Shown: positions 45,961 to 57,926, counted from the first letter of the stretch. The stretch is 64,000 nt of DNA from Nicotiana tabacum (GCF_000715075.1 NC_134082.1:193987948-194051947); one strand, 5' to 3'. The notes: generated by a model from the sequence alone, not told the origin. Translations and numbers: made by a program.

Positions 45961-47448
45961 CTCTTATTAATGAAACCTTCGCTTTCTTTTTTTTTTTGAA
46001 TTATTTACTTACATGTGTTGTCCTCCCTCGAAACTGTTGGGGATTATTTAGATGGGGATGACTTTTTACCTTTTTTTTTTCATTATTATCTTTTTATTCT
46101 TCTTTTTTTTTATTCTTTTTTTTAGCTTCTTCCTTCGAAGACTACCTCCCTTGAGAGTCGTTTTGCCTTTCCCCGAAAGGAACCGCTGAGGATACCGACT
46201 TTCCAACCTTGTGTTGGACTCCTCGCAACTGCTAGGGATAACACTGTTGGGGAATTATTTACTTACCTGTTGGGGGTAAAATGTTATCAGCTGGGGGTAC
46301 CTGACTTCCAGAAAATTTTCTAAATGGAAGGAAAATTTTCTGCCCCAGTTTGATAATATCCCTTGTGGCATTCGTTTCTGCATCAATGCCATTTCCTTTA
46401 CCTGTTTCAAATCAAACAAAATTTGTTAGTTTAAAACATGGTGGTTGGCTGTGATACTCCTATTGGGATGACTTTCCCTTTCTCCTTCATTGCGCTGTGC
46501 TCCACGACTTGTTGGGGATGATATTATGTGCTGGGGATAATCCCTTCCTGCTGGGGATATCCCTCTTGACGCTCATCAATCCTTTTGTCAATTCCCTTTT
46601 GCTGGGGATATCTTTTTTGACACTGGCCTCGCGCTTGTTCCTCGCTGACTATACCACTTGGATGTACTAGTCAGATCTTATCTTGCATAATTGGAAAGCT
46701 GACGGCATATTTTGAAGTCATTTCATACTTGTTCTGACCAGACAGACTCTATTGGGGGATTTTTCTATGAAAGGAAAAAGATAAAAGGGAACAGAATAAA
46801 AAGACAAAGGAAAAAAATGACTCTTTAACAAAAGAAACTATAAATAAAAACCTATCAAATGCAGATACCGACTCTAATGGCCATGACATGCGTATGTGGC
46901 CTATCCTCTACCGTCAATCATCTTTCAAGATCTTCAATTGGCGATTCCCCATCTGATTCTCAATCTTATTCGACTTGTAGTGCCCGAAGGGTTTTCACTA
47001 TCAAGTCTCTCTCATTTTTGGTTCTTTTCTCAGCTTTCATCGCCTTATGGTGCCTGTGAAGGTTTTCACCAATAAGACTCTCTCGTTTTATATCTCTCTC
47101 CAGCTGGGGATTTGGAGTGTTGCTGGTATGACTCTTTCTGTTGGAGATTAGAGTCCTTTCTGCTGTGGAACAGAATGTTATGTTCGCCGGTAAGACTCTT
47201 CATTTGTCTGACTTGGCATTTTTTTAAAGACTGATCAGAAGGTCTTTCTTTGGACCGTAATGTGGGTTTTGGATAGGGCTAGAAAGAAAGGGTATAAAAG
47301 GCTCAAAAATACATTAATTTTTGGGTTATTAGTTACAACCTTCGGAATTAGATTTATTTACAACAAACACAACTTTTGCCCTAGTTTCTTACTTGGGGAT
47401 ATTTAATTGATTTTTTTTCATTTTTCAAAACTATGACCGAGCCGTGAA
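45961..47448 (-). other. Element C interior, low-complexity stretch with CTGGGGAT strings
   Basis: No coding family is present. T-rich runs (46070-46130) and about ten scattered GTTGGGGAT / GCTGGGGAT strings (46030-46630) are seen. The frame 46859-47059 has no match. Confidence 0.6.
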
Positions 47449-47495
47449 GTGCCTACGTATCCTCTTTGAGGAATCAGGTCAAACGTAGTTCCCAA
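47449..47495 (-). other. Two-stem motif, element C copy 2
   Basis: Outer stem CTACGT (47453-47458) with ACGTAG (47483-47488). Inner stem TCCTC (47460-47464) with GAGGA (47468-47472), 3-nt loop. Preceded, like copy 1, by TGACCGAGCC. Confidence 0.62.
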
Positions 47496-48785
47496 TTCCT
47501 CTGTTTCATTTGACTTTCTTTTTTTTTTCTTTGTTATCAGTTTTCTTTTCTTTTCCACTTCCTTTTTTCCTCTTTTTTTCGTTTTGTTGTTTTTTTTCTT
47601 TCTTTCTTTCTTTTTTTTCGTTGCTACTGATTCCGAACGAGGGGTATGAAAGAAAATAAATAAGGCTCAAAAGGGGTAACGAAGGATAAAGTGTTTAGGT
47701 AGCAGAACAAAATGCCTTCGTCATTCCAGTCTTCAAGACATGCCAAGTGTAAACAACATAATTAAACAATAGATTTATAATCTCTACCGATGGTGCTGGC
47801 CTTGACAATTATGTTGAATATTTTGCTTTTTCATTTGTCATTTCTAAAGCACTGTTGGGCGACACTCTCATTATCATGACCGACCATCACGCCAATTTGG
47901 CGAATCTTGCTTTTAACGGTTTTCTTTGTGCTTAACTTGCCCCAGTTCCACATGACTCGAGCTCTGAATAATCTCAAACCGTCCTTATTTTCTTTAAACG
48001 GTCGGATAGACTTTCCGGGGTTTTATGATTAACTTTAAAGACTAGGCGCAAACTGTGTGCGCATGTCATGTCACTAGAATCGGCGTTGAAAAAAAAACGA
48101 TAAAAGGACTAAACAAAAGAAAACTGGAAATAAAAGAAGACCGGATTTTGCATTAGATTACCGGTGAAATGGTTTGAAAAAACAAAAACAAACCAGAATA
48201 AAATCCTAAACAACCTGGACAAAACTTAAACAAACCGCTATGACAAAACGAAAAGATAAGCGGAAAGACATCGACACAAAACAATATCCGAATTACAATC
48301 TTAATAATCCGAACAACAGAAATGACAACAAAATAAGCCACCAAATGCCTCTTTCTTGCTAACCAAGGAACGGAGCGTCCTCCCACTTTATCAAAACTGG
48401 CATCTTAGCCACTGAGCTTTGCATCAGTATTGTCAAGACCATTGCCAGCTTCAATATCATCAACCTCCGTCAACAAGTTCCCAAATAGGATTCGAGTGCT
48501 TCTGTTATCAGGCCTGATCCCAGCAGAGTGTGTATCATGAGGTGCAAGTAAAGGATTCTGCGTGTCATTGTCCGGCTTACCACAAACCAACCACCTAAAC
48601 TTTCATTGTGATTAAAAACAAAACAGGTTAGGATGGACTCAGTCGGTCCCCATTATTAACAACATCTTTTTTTTCTTTTTTTTTCGATGTTTTATTTCAT
48701 TTTTTCTTTTCTTCTTTTTCTCTTTCTTTTTTTTTTCATTCCTTTTTTTGCTTTTCTTTTTGTTGTGGTCGAATCTTATGGAGAT
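47496..48785 (-). other. Element C interior between motif copies
   Basis: T-rich tracts (47510-47620, 48660-48770) and A-rich sequence. Frames at 48153-48386 and 48405-48590 match no family. Confidence 0.55.
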
Positions 48786-48832
48786 TGCCTACGTATCATG
48801 ACCCCGCATGAATCAGACCTTGCGTAGTTCGG
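48786..48832 (-). other. Two-stem motif, element C copy 3
   Basis: Outer stem CTACGT (48789-48794) with GCGTAG (48822-48827), five pairs plus one G-T. Inner stem TCATG (48796-48800) with CATGA (48807-48811), 6-nt loop. Followed by ATCAGACC and TTCGGA. Confidence 0.62.
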
Positions 48833-49229
48833 ACCAATAAAGATAAACAATACTCAACATTTTTTTTTATTTTCATATTAAAACAAACTGGGTTTCAAAG
48901 GTTTAAAGATGACCTACAAACTTGAAAATCAAACAACCCGCATATTCTAATCAAAAACTCAAAAACAAACGCTTATTTTTGCAAATGTGGCCCCTTCCAA
49001 ATTTCACATGAATTTTGAGGCCGGGGAAGATTATTTTATGACACTTTACAAACTTGTCCGTTCTTTTACGAAAACAACCTTGCGACAACTGAAAGATACT
49101 CTGAGGCTATTTCGGCAAGAACGGTTTAAGACACTGCCGAAGCTGGCTCGGCTTATTTTTGACTAAAAATCCAGACGGTGTTCACCTGACCGCTGACTCT
49201 TTGTTTTTTTCTTCTTCTTTTCAAATTAC

Positions 49230-49860
49230 AAAAAAAACTTGGTGTTGCAAACAAGGCCCTTCAGCGCCTCGGGAACGGAGATTTTTAAGGCTGTGCGGGT
49301 CAACTGGACCAAACTCCTAAACATGACCCAAAAAGTGGCTGTTTATGCAAAGTCAGCCTTCCGGCGTCCCTTTCGGGAACATTCGGCTATTTATGACAAA
49401 ACAACATCACCTGATTTATTTATGACTCTTTTTATCGTTTTTCAAATTTAGAAACTCAATATTGCAAACACGGCCTTTCAACGTCTCGGGGACGAAGATT
49501 TTTAAGGATGTGTGGGTCAACTGGACCAAATCTTAAATATGACCCAAAAGAGGCTGTTTATGCAAAGTCAGCCTTCCGGCGTCCCTTTTGGGAACATTCG
49601 GCTATTTATGACAAAACAGCATCACCCGACTTCTTTATGACTCTTTTTATTGTTTTTTCAAATTAGAAAACTCAATATTGCAAACACGGCCTTTCAACGT
49701 CTCGGGGACGAAGATTTTTTAGGCTGTGTGGGTCAACTGGACCAAATCTTAAAAAATGGCTCAAAGGTGGCTGTTTATGCCAAGTCAGCCTTCCGGCGTC
49801 CCTTTTGGGAACATTCGGCTATGTCTTAATAAAACAGCGTCACCCGACTTCTTAGAAATT
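49230..49860 (-). repeat. Three tandem units of about 215 bp
   Basis: Copies begin near TTGCAAACAAGGCCC (49246), TTGCAAACACGGCC (49462) and 49677. Each contains AGCCTTCCGGCGTCCC...GGGAACATTCGGCT, a stem-loop (TCCC/GGGA inside AGCC/GGCT). Confidence 0.85.
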
Positions 49861-50013
49861 TGACATATATATTTTTGCTATTTTGTTTTTGTTAAAGGGG
49901 AAGTTGGACATCACCCGACTTATTTATGACAAAATTAAAAATCTTGACATGTTTTTTTGTTTTTTATTTGTTTTTGGCTTTTTTAGCAAAAGGGGGGTTG
50001 GACCCGATGAGGG

Positions 50014-50061
50014 TTGCCTACGTATATCACATCCGGTGAGAATCAAACCCGCGTAGTTCGG
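50014..50061 (-). other. Two-stem motif, element C copy 4
   Basis: Outer stem CTACGT (50018-50023) with GCGTAG (50051-50056). Inner stem TCAC (50027-50030) with GTGA (50036-50039), 5-nt loop. Followed by GAATCAAACCC and TTCGGG. Confidence 0.6.
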
Positions 50062-50830
50062 GCAAAAGAACTACTTTAAAAGAAGAAAGGAAGCATTTTT
50101 TTTTGATTGATTTTCTTTTTAAAAGAAACACTTCTAAGATTTTTAATTGATTTTCTTTTTAAAAGAAACACTTCTAAGATATATTTTTTGAATTTTAATT
50201 TGCTCTTTTTTTTATTCTAAAGAAGAAGAAGAAAATATATTTTCGAAATTTTACTTTTAATAAAAGAAATGCTTCTCAAAATGTTTTTTTTTGAATTTTG
50301 AATTCTCTTTTAAATTTTGAAAAAAGAATCAAAATATTTTCGGATTTGTTTTTTTTATATTATATTATTTTTTTAAAAAAAAAACAATTAGAAAGACTTT
50401 CTAAAGAAGTCAATAATGGAAAAAATATTTTTGGATTATTTTAATTTTGTCATTTTCATAAACAAATAAATAAAACATATTTTAAAAACAAGGCTCTTTT
50501 TTTCATTTTTATGGCAAGACCAACTATTTTCTTTTCTATTAATTTTTTTTTTAAAGAAAAAACAAGGCAAAACAATGATGGTTTTTTCTGCTTTTCCTTT
50601 GCTTTAATAAAACAAACTAATAAGACATATTTTTTTTATTTTCTCAAAATTTCGGCAGAGTTTCACCACTTACTTGGACATTTGTTTTTTTTTAAAAAAA
50701 AATAGTTAGATCTCTACACTGTTATTTTCTCATCTTTTCACTATTTTCTAATTTGTGGAAAATGATGACAACATACAAAAAATCTTTTTGAATTTTCATT
50801 ACAAAATCTTTTGAATTTCCATGTTTTTTT

Positions 50831-50833
<3 letters not shown>
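50062..50833 (-). other. Element C interior, A/T homopolymer-rich
   Basis: Long A- and T-runs with a duplicated TTGATTTTCTTTTTAAAAGA (50106 and 50148). No gene. Confidence 0.7.

Positions 50834-50918
<85 letters not shown>
50834..50918. repeat. (TA)n microsatellite of about 85 bp
   Basis: Uninterrupted AT dinucleotide run. Open frames of alternating Tyr-Ile across it are artefacts. Confidence 0.97.
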
Positions 50919-50922
<4 letters not shown>

Positions 50923-50945
50923 TTTTTTTTATATTTATTAATTTT

Positions 50946-51175
50946 TCAAAAATGTGGCATGGGGGACATAGGGAATTCCAAGACTTCTTGGATTCCGCAA
51001 ATGTTCCCCATGTGCTTTTTCCCAAAAATCAAGCGTGGGGGACATAGTGAATTCCAAGACTTCTTTGATTTCACAAATGTTCCCCATGTGCTTTTCCCCA
51101 AAACTGAAAGCGTGGGGGACATAGGGAATTCCAAAACTTCTTGGATTCCACAAATGTTCCCCATGTACTTTTAAC
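50946..51175 (-). repeat. Three tandem units of about 80 bp
   Basis: Units share GGGGGACATAGGGAATTCCA and ATGTTCCCCATGTGCTTTT (starts about 50959, 51038 and 51115). Frames on both strands across it are repeat artefacts. Confidence 0.85.
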
Positions 51176-51819
51176 CTAATAGCATGCTTATCAAAAATAG
51201 TGCAACTTTCTTATTTAACGTGATCAACATGATAAGGAGTGTCATTTGTCCGCAAATATCATTGGTCCGTCAAATGACCCATTCACCCTTGAATAAATAC
51301 AACATGTAGCACATAGGATGCCAAAGATGGTCTATTATTTTCAGGTTGCTTGTCCTAGACGGACCCAACCCCTGTGTTGAGTCCCCTAAGTCAAATGCAC
51401 ATGATGCAAATAAACGTTCCTACTAGGGATCCGGCATGTGGCTTTGTTATACTAAGTTCATAACCTGGGTATTTGTTCTAAACCTGGTTTACCCGAGCGG
51501 ACAACTCGAGCCGAGGATGGGAGCTGTGTACCGGTAACCAAAAGGCCATCCGATTTTGCAACTCCTCCGAATCCTCGTTCTATTTTGGTATATGACACTA
51601 ACAGAAAGAAGCCACGACCAGCGTGCACTCCTCAAGAGAGAGAAGAGAGGGGTTTCGGCACAGTTTATATGTACAGTTCAAATAATATCAAAGCAGTAAA
51701 AGCAGCACTTAGCACATTAGGCTCAAACACGTAAAAATCAGATAATAAATAAAGCCCAATAATAACAATTATTTTAAGCTTGAATTCTTAACCCTGAACC
51801 AGTGGTTCTGGGTCAAAAG
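51176..51819 (-). other. Element C 5' leader (minus strand), no gene
   Basis: This stretch lies just downstream of the PBS in element orientation, where gag would begin in an autonomous element. No gag-like frame is present. Confidence 0.65.
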
Positions 51820-51837
51820 TCCCCAGCAGAGTCGCCA
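51820..51837 (-). promoter_or_regulatory. Element C primer-binding site
   Basis: On the minus strand TGGCGACTCTGCTGGGGA follows the 5' LTR end after a 4-nt spacer. This type of PBS is known from Tat/Ogre elements, where it is described as complementary to tRNA-Arg (from memory). It fixes the element's orientation as minus. Confidence 0.85.
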
Positions 51838-51841
51838 GAGC

Positions 51842-54721
51842 TGTCACACCTCCTTTTTCCGCACCCGCGAGGGCGCAAGGGAGCTTTTTCCAATTAAAGG
51901 ACAATCGAAACGGGATTGGTTTATTTATTTCAGAGTCGCCACTTGGGAGATTTAGGGTGTCCCAAGTCACCAATTTTAATCCCGAATCAAGGAAAAGAAT
52001 GACTCTATATTATAGTCTGCGTACCAGAAATCCGGATAAGGAATTCTGTTAACCCGGGAGAAGGTGTTAGGCATTCCCGAGTTCCGTGGTTCTAGCACGG
52101 TCGCTCAACTGTTATATTCGGCTTGGTTATCTGATTTTATACAAATATGAACTTATGTGCAAATTTTAACTTTTTACCGCTTTCATAATTATTATTTTTA
52201 AAGAATGTGAACATCGCTTAAAACATGTCTTTGGACTGCATCACATGAAATGCACCCACAATCCGAAATATATTTTATTTGATGTTTTGGGATTTGGATT
52301 TGGGTCGCATGAAATACACACCCTAGTTTAGGAAAGTAGATTATTAAACACGCGCCTAAAGAGACTATCGCGTTATTATTTTGGGAAGACCGTGAAATTC
52401 GCTAAACGGCCCTCCTGAATTCTAAGTAATTTAAAACAAGTATTTACTGAGGGCCCCACAATTTGTATTTTTATTCGGCGAGGCTCATCTCATTCTTATT
52501 TTTTAAAGGAGTTTGCAACGTCATGGAAATGCATCTCCGACCACGTCACAATCAATGTACCCGTGATTATAGACACATTTCGACTTCGTTGAGATTTGGA
52601 TTTGGGTCACATAAATGTGCACCCGAGTTCAGGGAGATAACATTATTAAAGGCGCGCCTAAAGCAACTAGCGCATTATTATTTTTGGGTAGGGCCGTGAA
52701 ATTTGCTAAACGGCCCGTCCCGGAATCTAAGTATTTAATATATACATTTAACGAGGGCTCCACAATCTGTACCTTTTTATTTGGCGAAGCTCGCCTCGTT
52801 TTTTATTTATTTATTTATTCTTTTATTATTATTTTTTCTTATTTCTATTTTTTTAAAATAAAAAGGGACAAAGCTAAAATACCTACATTTTGGCTACTTT
52901 GCGAGGTCACGGGTTGTAGATTGAACTTATTTGATGAAACGAGTATTTTTCCGCGGAATTAAAATCACTACTATAATTTTAACATTACTACTACATGTGC
53001 AAACAATTATTAAGACGACTAAAATAACTAACATCTTACAGTATGTGTACGAACACCTATTGTGACAAACATCAATAATCTAAACATGAAGAAAAAAAAA
53101 ATGCCGAACAACCACTTGAAGTAACGAAACAAAGGAAAAGACATTCACGGCCACATTTCAATATCATACGGATTTAATTAACAGGAAATAGCAATTCACG
53201 CACATCATACGTATATGTCTCGCTCGCATACTATCCGCATGAACTAGGACCGTATTTCGACAAACACATGTACATATTACTAAACAACAAATATGAAGGG
53301 CACAGACAGAGATGACCTACTTGATATTATCGTCCGCTGCGTTGGACCTGCTACGAAACCTTGGGCAACAACCTCGACGTACCGGACCTCGACGAACCAA
53401 AGACGACCTCGATGGAAATAGAAAGCTCGGACCAAAGACTGTTGCTGCTGCTGGACTTTTCGAGAGGTTAGCTGCTGCTGGATTTTTCGACGCAGCAGGT
53501 GATGATGGTGGTTATGGCGTTTGGACGTAGGGTCGACGGGCAGTAACGACGGAGAAGCTGGACGGGATGGGTGGAGTTGGTTGCGACGAGGGGTGCGACT
53601 GGGTTTTGGTCGTTGATGGTGGCTTTGGACGTGAGGGAGTAGGGGCCGGTCACGGTGGTTGATGAAGAAGTACGTGAAGCAGCAGCAGCAGCGACAGCTG
53701 CTGCTCGACGGGGAAGTTTGGAAGGGTGGAGGTTACGGGTAGCGTCGTTTGGGTGGTGGTTATGGCGTGGAGGTGACGGGTTGTTTGGTCGTTGATGGAA
53801 AATGACGACGAGGGGGGCTGGTTGCTCGGTGGTGAAGAACGTGAGGCGGTAGGGGTTTTGGAGTAGGTCTGGTTGCGACAGTAGGGGTGCCGGGGAAGGT
53901 GACGGAGTGGTCGTTCGGTGGTGTTGTTTATGGTGGTTTTGGGTGGTGGAAGGGCTGGTTTCGTTTTTCACAGTAGGTTTTCTTCTTCTTCTTTAGGAAG
54001 AAGAAGGTCTACAGTACCCTTTTCAAAATTTTCAAAGTCCTCCCTTTTGCCTTGGCCTTGTCCGTGTATTTGATACACAATGCCAAGAAAAATGAGCCCC
54101 ACGCGTGGTGGGGTTCGAGACTTGTGTCCTCCACGCGTGGTGGGGTTCCCCATGTATCGTGGACTCGGTTTATTATGGGCTAGGTCCGAAAATTAGGCCT
54201 AGAACCGGGTAGTTTGAACCCGAATATTATTCTTTTTCCCGAATCCGAGAATAAGAACACGACGTTGCTTACTAATCCTATGTAAGCAAAATAGCTACTA
54301 AAATAAGACTAGTTATTTAAAACAAAACTATATCTTTTTTTAATATTTTTCAAGATTTAAAATAGCTACAAAGTATTAATAAAACTATTTTTTTGTAATT
54401 TTCGTTTTTTATATAAAGATAAAATATAAAGTAATATTTTTGTATTTTTCAAAAATTAAAATGACTAGAAAACATTAATAGAACTATATTTTTGGTTATT
54501 TTCGAAATTATATAAAGTACAAAAATAAAGTGCAATTTTTGTATTTTTTCAAGTTTATGAGAAATACATAAACTAAAATTTATATATATATTTTTTGTAA
54601 TTTTTCTTTTTGCAACGAAATAAAGTAAAAATAGTTAAAATGGCTATACTAGACCCAATTTCACATATTCACGCTAAAAATGTGAAAATTCTCGGGGAGG
54701 GTCAAAAATCCGGTGTCTACA
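51842..54721 (-). mobile_element. Element C 5' LTR
   Basis: 2880 bp, colinear with 40515-43403. Differences seen include a TTTA-unit indel at about 52805 and a GCA-unit indel in the poly-Ala stretch at about 53690. The sense-strand frame 53468-53971 (167 codons) is the counterpart of 42144-42650. Confidence 0.9.
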
Positions 54722-54909
54722 GCTGCCCCTCTTTGACTGGAAACACGAAGAGTTTTCCGACAAAGAATGACTAGACATGTTTTTGACCCGACCATTACTT
54801 GGACGGACTACACTAAGGAAAGGGAGGGAATGTGACCGAGCCCTGGTATCTGAGCTGCCTACATATCCTTGGTTATACAGGAATCAGGCCATGTGTAGTT
54901 CGGGAATGA
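54722..54909 (-). mobile_element. Extra copy of the PPT-side interior next to the 5' LTR
   Basis: 188 bp match 43404-43591, the sequence that normally lies before the 3' LTR. Here it flanks the outer side of the 5' LTR. It ends at GGGAATGA, after which element D's LTR resumes. It includes a second copy of the PPT and of the two-stem motif. Confidence 0.88.
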
Positions 54910-57900
54910 CTAATGGACTTTGATTTCTACCCTATTTTACTACCTGCTTTCAAACTATAAATACCCTAGTCTTTCACTAGCATAGGACACGAACTCTTGG
55001 TTCAAAACTATCTCTCACACTTAAAAACTTTTTGCTCTCTCTTTTGTACCACTTGCTACTGCTTTAAGTTAGTCGGCTGCAAGCCAAGGCCAAACATTGT
55101 GTTCTCCTATTCTTTCACTTTGCTTACTGTCCTCTTTACTGGTATGTTCTAGTTTTAATTCAAAGTTCCAACAACAATATGATTTTCTTATTGCTTCAGT
55201 TCATTTTATTTCTAGTTTGCTTCTATTTATGGTTTTGTTGTGAAATTTATAGTTGATGGCTACATTATTAGCATGTTATTATGTCTTCCCCTTCAAGTAT
55301 ATTTCCCCCTTATGTGTGTTTCTGAGCATGTCTTACCAGTTAACTCTTACTTGCTTACCATCATATGCTCCATGAATCCCCAAATCCCTATCACCCCTAT
55401 GTGATTTTGTTCTTCATGTCTGGTTTTATGACTATGCTGGGTCAGCTGTTTCTGAGCATGTCTATACCAATTCCTAGACCTTTACTTGATTATGTGTTTG
55501 CAATCAAGTGTTATATGTATCCCAAACCCCTTGACCCATGTGTGTGACTACTGAATTTACTTTGGTTCTGTGAACTGGCTATGTACAAACCTGCCCTAAG
55601 GTGTTTGGACTTATGTTCATCTCTTCAATCTCTTTTCAAACAGTCTCTGTTGCTTTACTAAATTACTTTAAAATAGACTTTGTTTTAATACATTTTTTAC
55701 TAAAACCTTTCAACTTGTGTCAATCACTTTCACTCTACTCTTAGTCAATAAGTTTTTCCCCCTCCAGTATGTGTACTGCCTTGGGATCCTCTTGAAAATC
55801 CTCTGAACTCTGGCATACTAAGGCTGACCCTTCCATACTGCACTTGTTCAATTCTTGGTTACCAAGTCTAGGTGTAAGCACTGCCGGGGATCCTTGAGAT
55901 CCTTAGGGAACTTTGATGCACCTAGACTCTGACATTGTCTATGGAAGTGAGACATTTGCGGCTTTTGGAAATCTGGGCATAGTCGGAGGCTCCCTATAGA
56001 ATATCTTCTTGTTTTATTTACTTGTGTAATTCATTCATTGATCTGTAATAACTTGTAAACAAATATTGGGGTATTTAGTGAAAAGGGTGGGTAGAAGCAT
56101 GTTTGTGGGGGTAATACAGGTAGAAATCATGCTCCTAGGGCCTTATGTTTAAATCTGATTGTTTTCCAGTAGAAATCATGCTCCTAGGGCCTCATGTTTA
56201 AATCTGATTGTTTTTCCAGTAGAAATCATGCTCCTAGGACTGTATGTTTAAATTCGATTGCCTTATTAAGTAGAAATCATGCTCCTTATGTTGTTTTCCA
56301 ATAGAAATCATGCTCATAGGGCCTCATGTTTAAATATGATTGTTTTTCCAGTAGAAATCATGCTCCTAGGACTGTATGTTTAAATTCGATTGCCTTATCA
56401 AGTAGAAATCATGCTCCTAGGGCCTTATGTTGTTTTCCAGTAGAAATCATGCCTATAGGTTCCAAATAATTATGCGTTTTCATTGTCTTAAAATCAGTCT
56501 AACTAATAGATGCCATGCATATAGGACTTAATCCAGATTCTGTTATGATGTGTGTCCATGTATGTTTTCATTGTCTTAAAATCATATTAACTAATAGATG
56601 CCATGCCTATAGGACTCAATTCAGATTCTGGTACAACGAGTGTTATGTATGTTTTCCATGCCTACAAGTTTTTTTAAAAATCAGTATCAAACGTAGATAT
56701 CATGCCTATAGGAAATCATACTCGAATTCCTGCATGTTAATCTAAGCTAGTCAGAATAATTCAACTTTGTCCACGCTTAGTTCACTTCTGAATTGGTTTA
56801 ACTAAGTATTCCATGTTTCTTGAAAAAAGTTCTTTAAAACTACCTCAATCTCATTAGATATCATGTCTATAAGTATTACAGAAAATCTGTTTCAAAACCT
56901 GCTTTGTTTCAATACACAAGTGTGCAAATCAGTACTCCGCATATAGGCAAGCCTTTATGGCGTTCCAAACCTACAACTCTGAAACTGTTTCTATTGCTTG
57001 ATGTTTTTTTATCCTAACAGATTTTTTAAATCGAAGGCAATTGCTAGGGTTATCACTTCTGAGTCTAGAAGAAATTGTCTGTCTTCTGCATATTCACCTA
57101 GACATCCTACTTTAAGACACTATCTAATGAAAGCCCTTATTTGTGCTTGAGTCGTGCTGTTTATGTGCTTGTTTGAGGAGGAAACTTTGAGCCTCTAATT
57201 GCTCCTTTTATGTGCTAAAAGTCCTAAGTGTTTTGATTGTCACCTTAGAATTTTCACCTTTTAAAACCTTAGGGGTTACGCCTAGAACCACCTATAGGTA
57301 GAGGTCCTAACTCCCTCCAGGACCATTAATAAGGGACGGGTAACAGCACACAATAGAAATCGTTGACTAAACACTTGCTTTGTATTACCACTAAGGGGAT
57401 GGGAAGGGTAGATATGAGATATGATGACTACGCGCTAATGTCACGTGTAGCCCCTCATTGATGAGTGTTTACCAGACTTTGTGTGGGGGTGATCCTATAG
57501 GATAACCAACCTAGGACCCCTCATTTACCAAAATTCCCTTTTTATTAAACCTTTGTTTTGACAACTTGTCCAAATCTTTATCTTATTACTTGAGTTATCC
57601 AACGTGATTTACTTGCAACCTATTTGATTCAATTGTCTACTTGTAACAGACTAATTTGTGAATATAAGTTCGGTCGGGACCCACAATTATAGACCAAGAG
57701 GGGTGCCTAACACCTTCCACTCGAGGTTACTTCGAGCCCTTACCCTAATCTCTGGTGATGCAAACCAACCCAAGAGTTAATCGCTCTAGGTGCCCTAACG
57801 CACTGTAATTCGTTAGGTGGTGACTCTTCCAATACCCAATTCCCAAAAGGAAATGAGTTATTACCCCCATGAATGTCGAAACCCGGACTTCTTTCCTTGA

Positions 57901-57923
57901 AAAGGGAAAAAAGAGGCGCGACA
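54910..57923 (+). mobile_element. Element D 5' LTR, second part
   Basis: A TATA box ACTATAAATACCC (about 54955-54967) is followed by T/C-rich leader-like sequence. The end carries GCCTAACACCTTC (about 57705) and GGTGGTGACTC, both shared with the same region of element C's LTR. The LTR ends GGCGCGACA at 57923. Frames at 55365-55547 and 57745-58075 are not recognised as genes. Confidence 0.78.
56110..56720 (+). repeat. Imperfect tandem repeats AGTAGAAATCATGCTCCTAG
   Basis: About seven units of 50-65 bp carry GTAGAAATCATGCTCCTAGG with TTTAAATCTGATTG-type spacers. They are followed by three units with AGATGCCATGCCTATAGGA. They lie within element D's LTR. Confidence 0.85.
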
Positions 57924-57926
57924 GCA

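Larger units (their letters stand above)
40515..54909 (-). mobile_element. Element C: non-autonomous Tat-like LTR retrotransposon (LARD-like)
   Basis: Two direct 2.9-kb LTRs (40515-43403 and 51842-54721) flank an interior that on the minus strand begins with a PBS and ends with a PPT. The minus-strand LTR starts TGTAGACACC and ends GGAGGTGTGACA. The interior (43404-51841) has no gag, protease, RT, RNase H or integrase in any frame; it consists of tandem arrays and T-rich sequence. It must have moved with enzymes from an autonomous relative. LTRs differ by roughly a dozen or so substitutions in their first kilobase by eye, mostly transitions, so the insertion is fairly recent. Confidence 0.88.

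Noticed and set aside
50811..51047. Open frames of alternating Tyr-Ile and following residues on both strands
   Set aside because: Produced by the (TA)n microsatellite and the 80-bp repeats.
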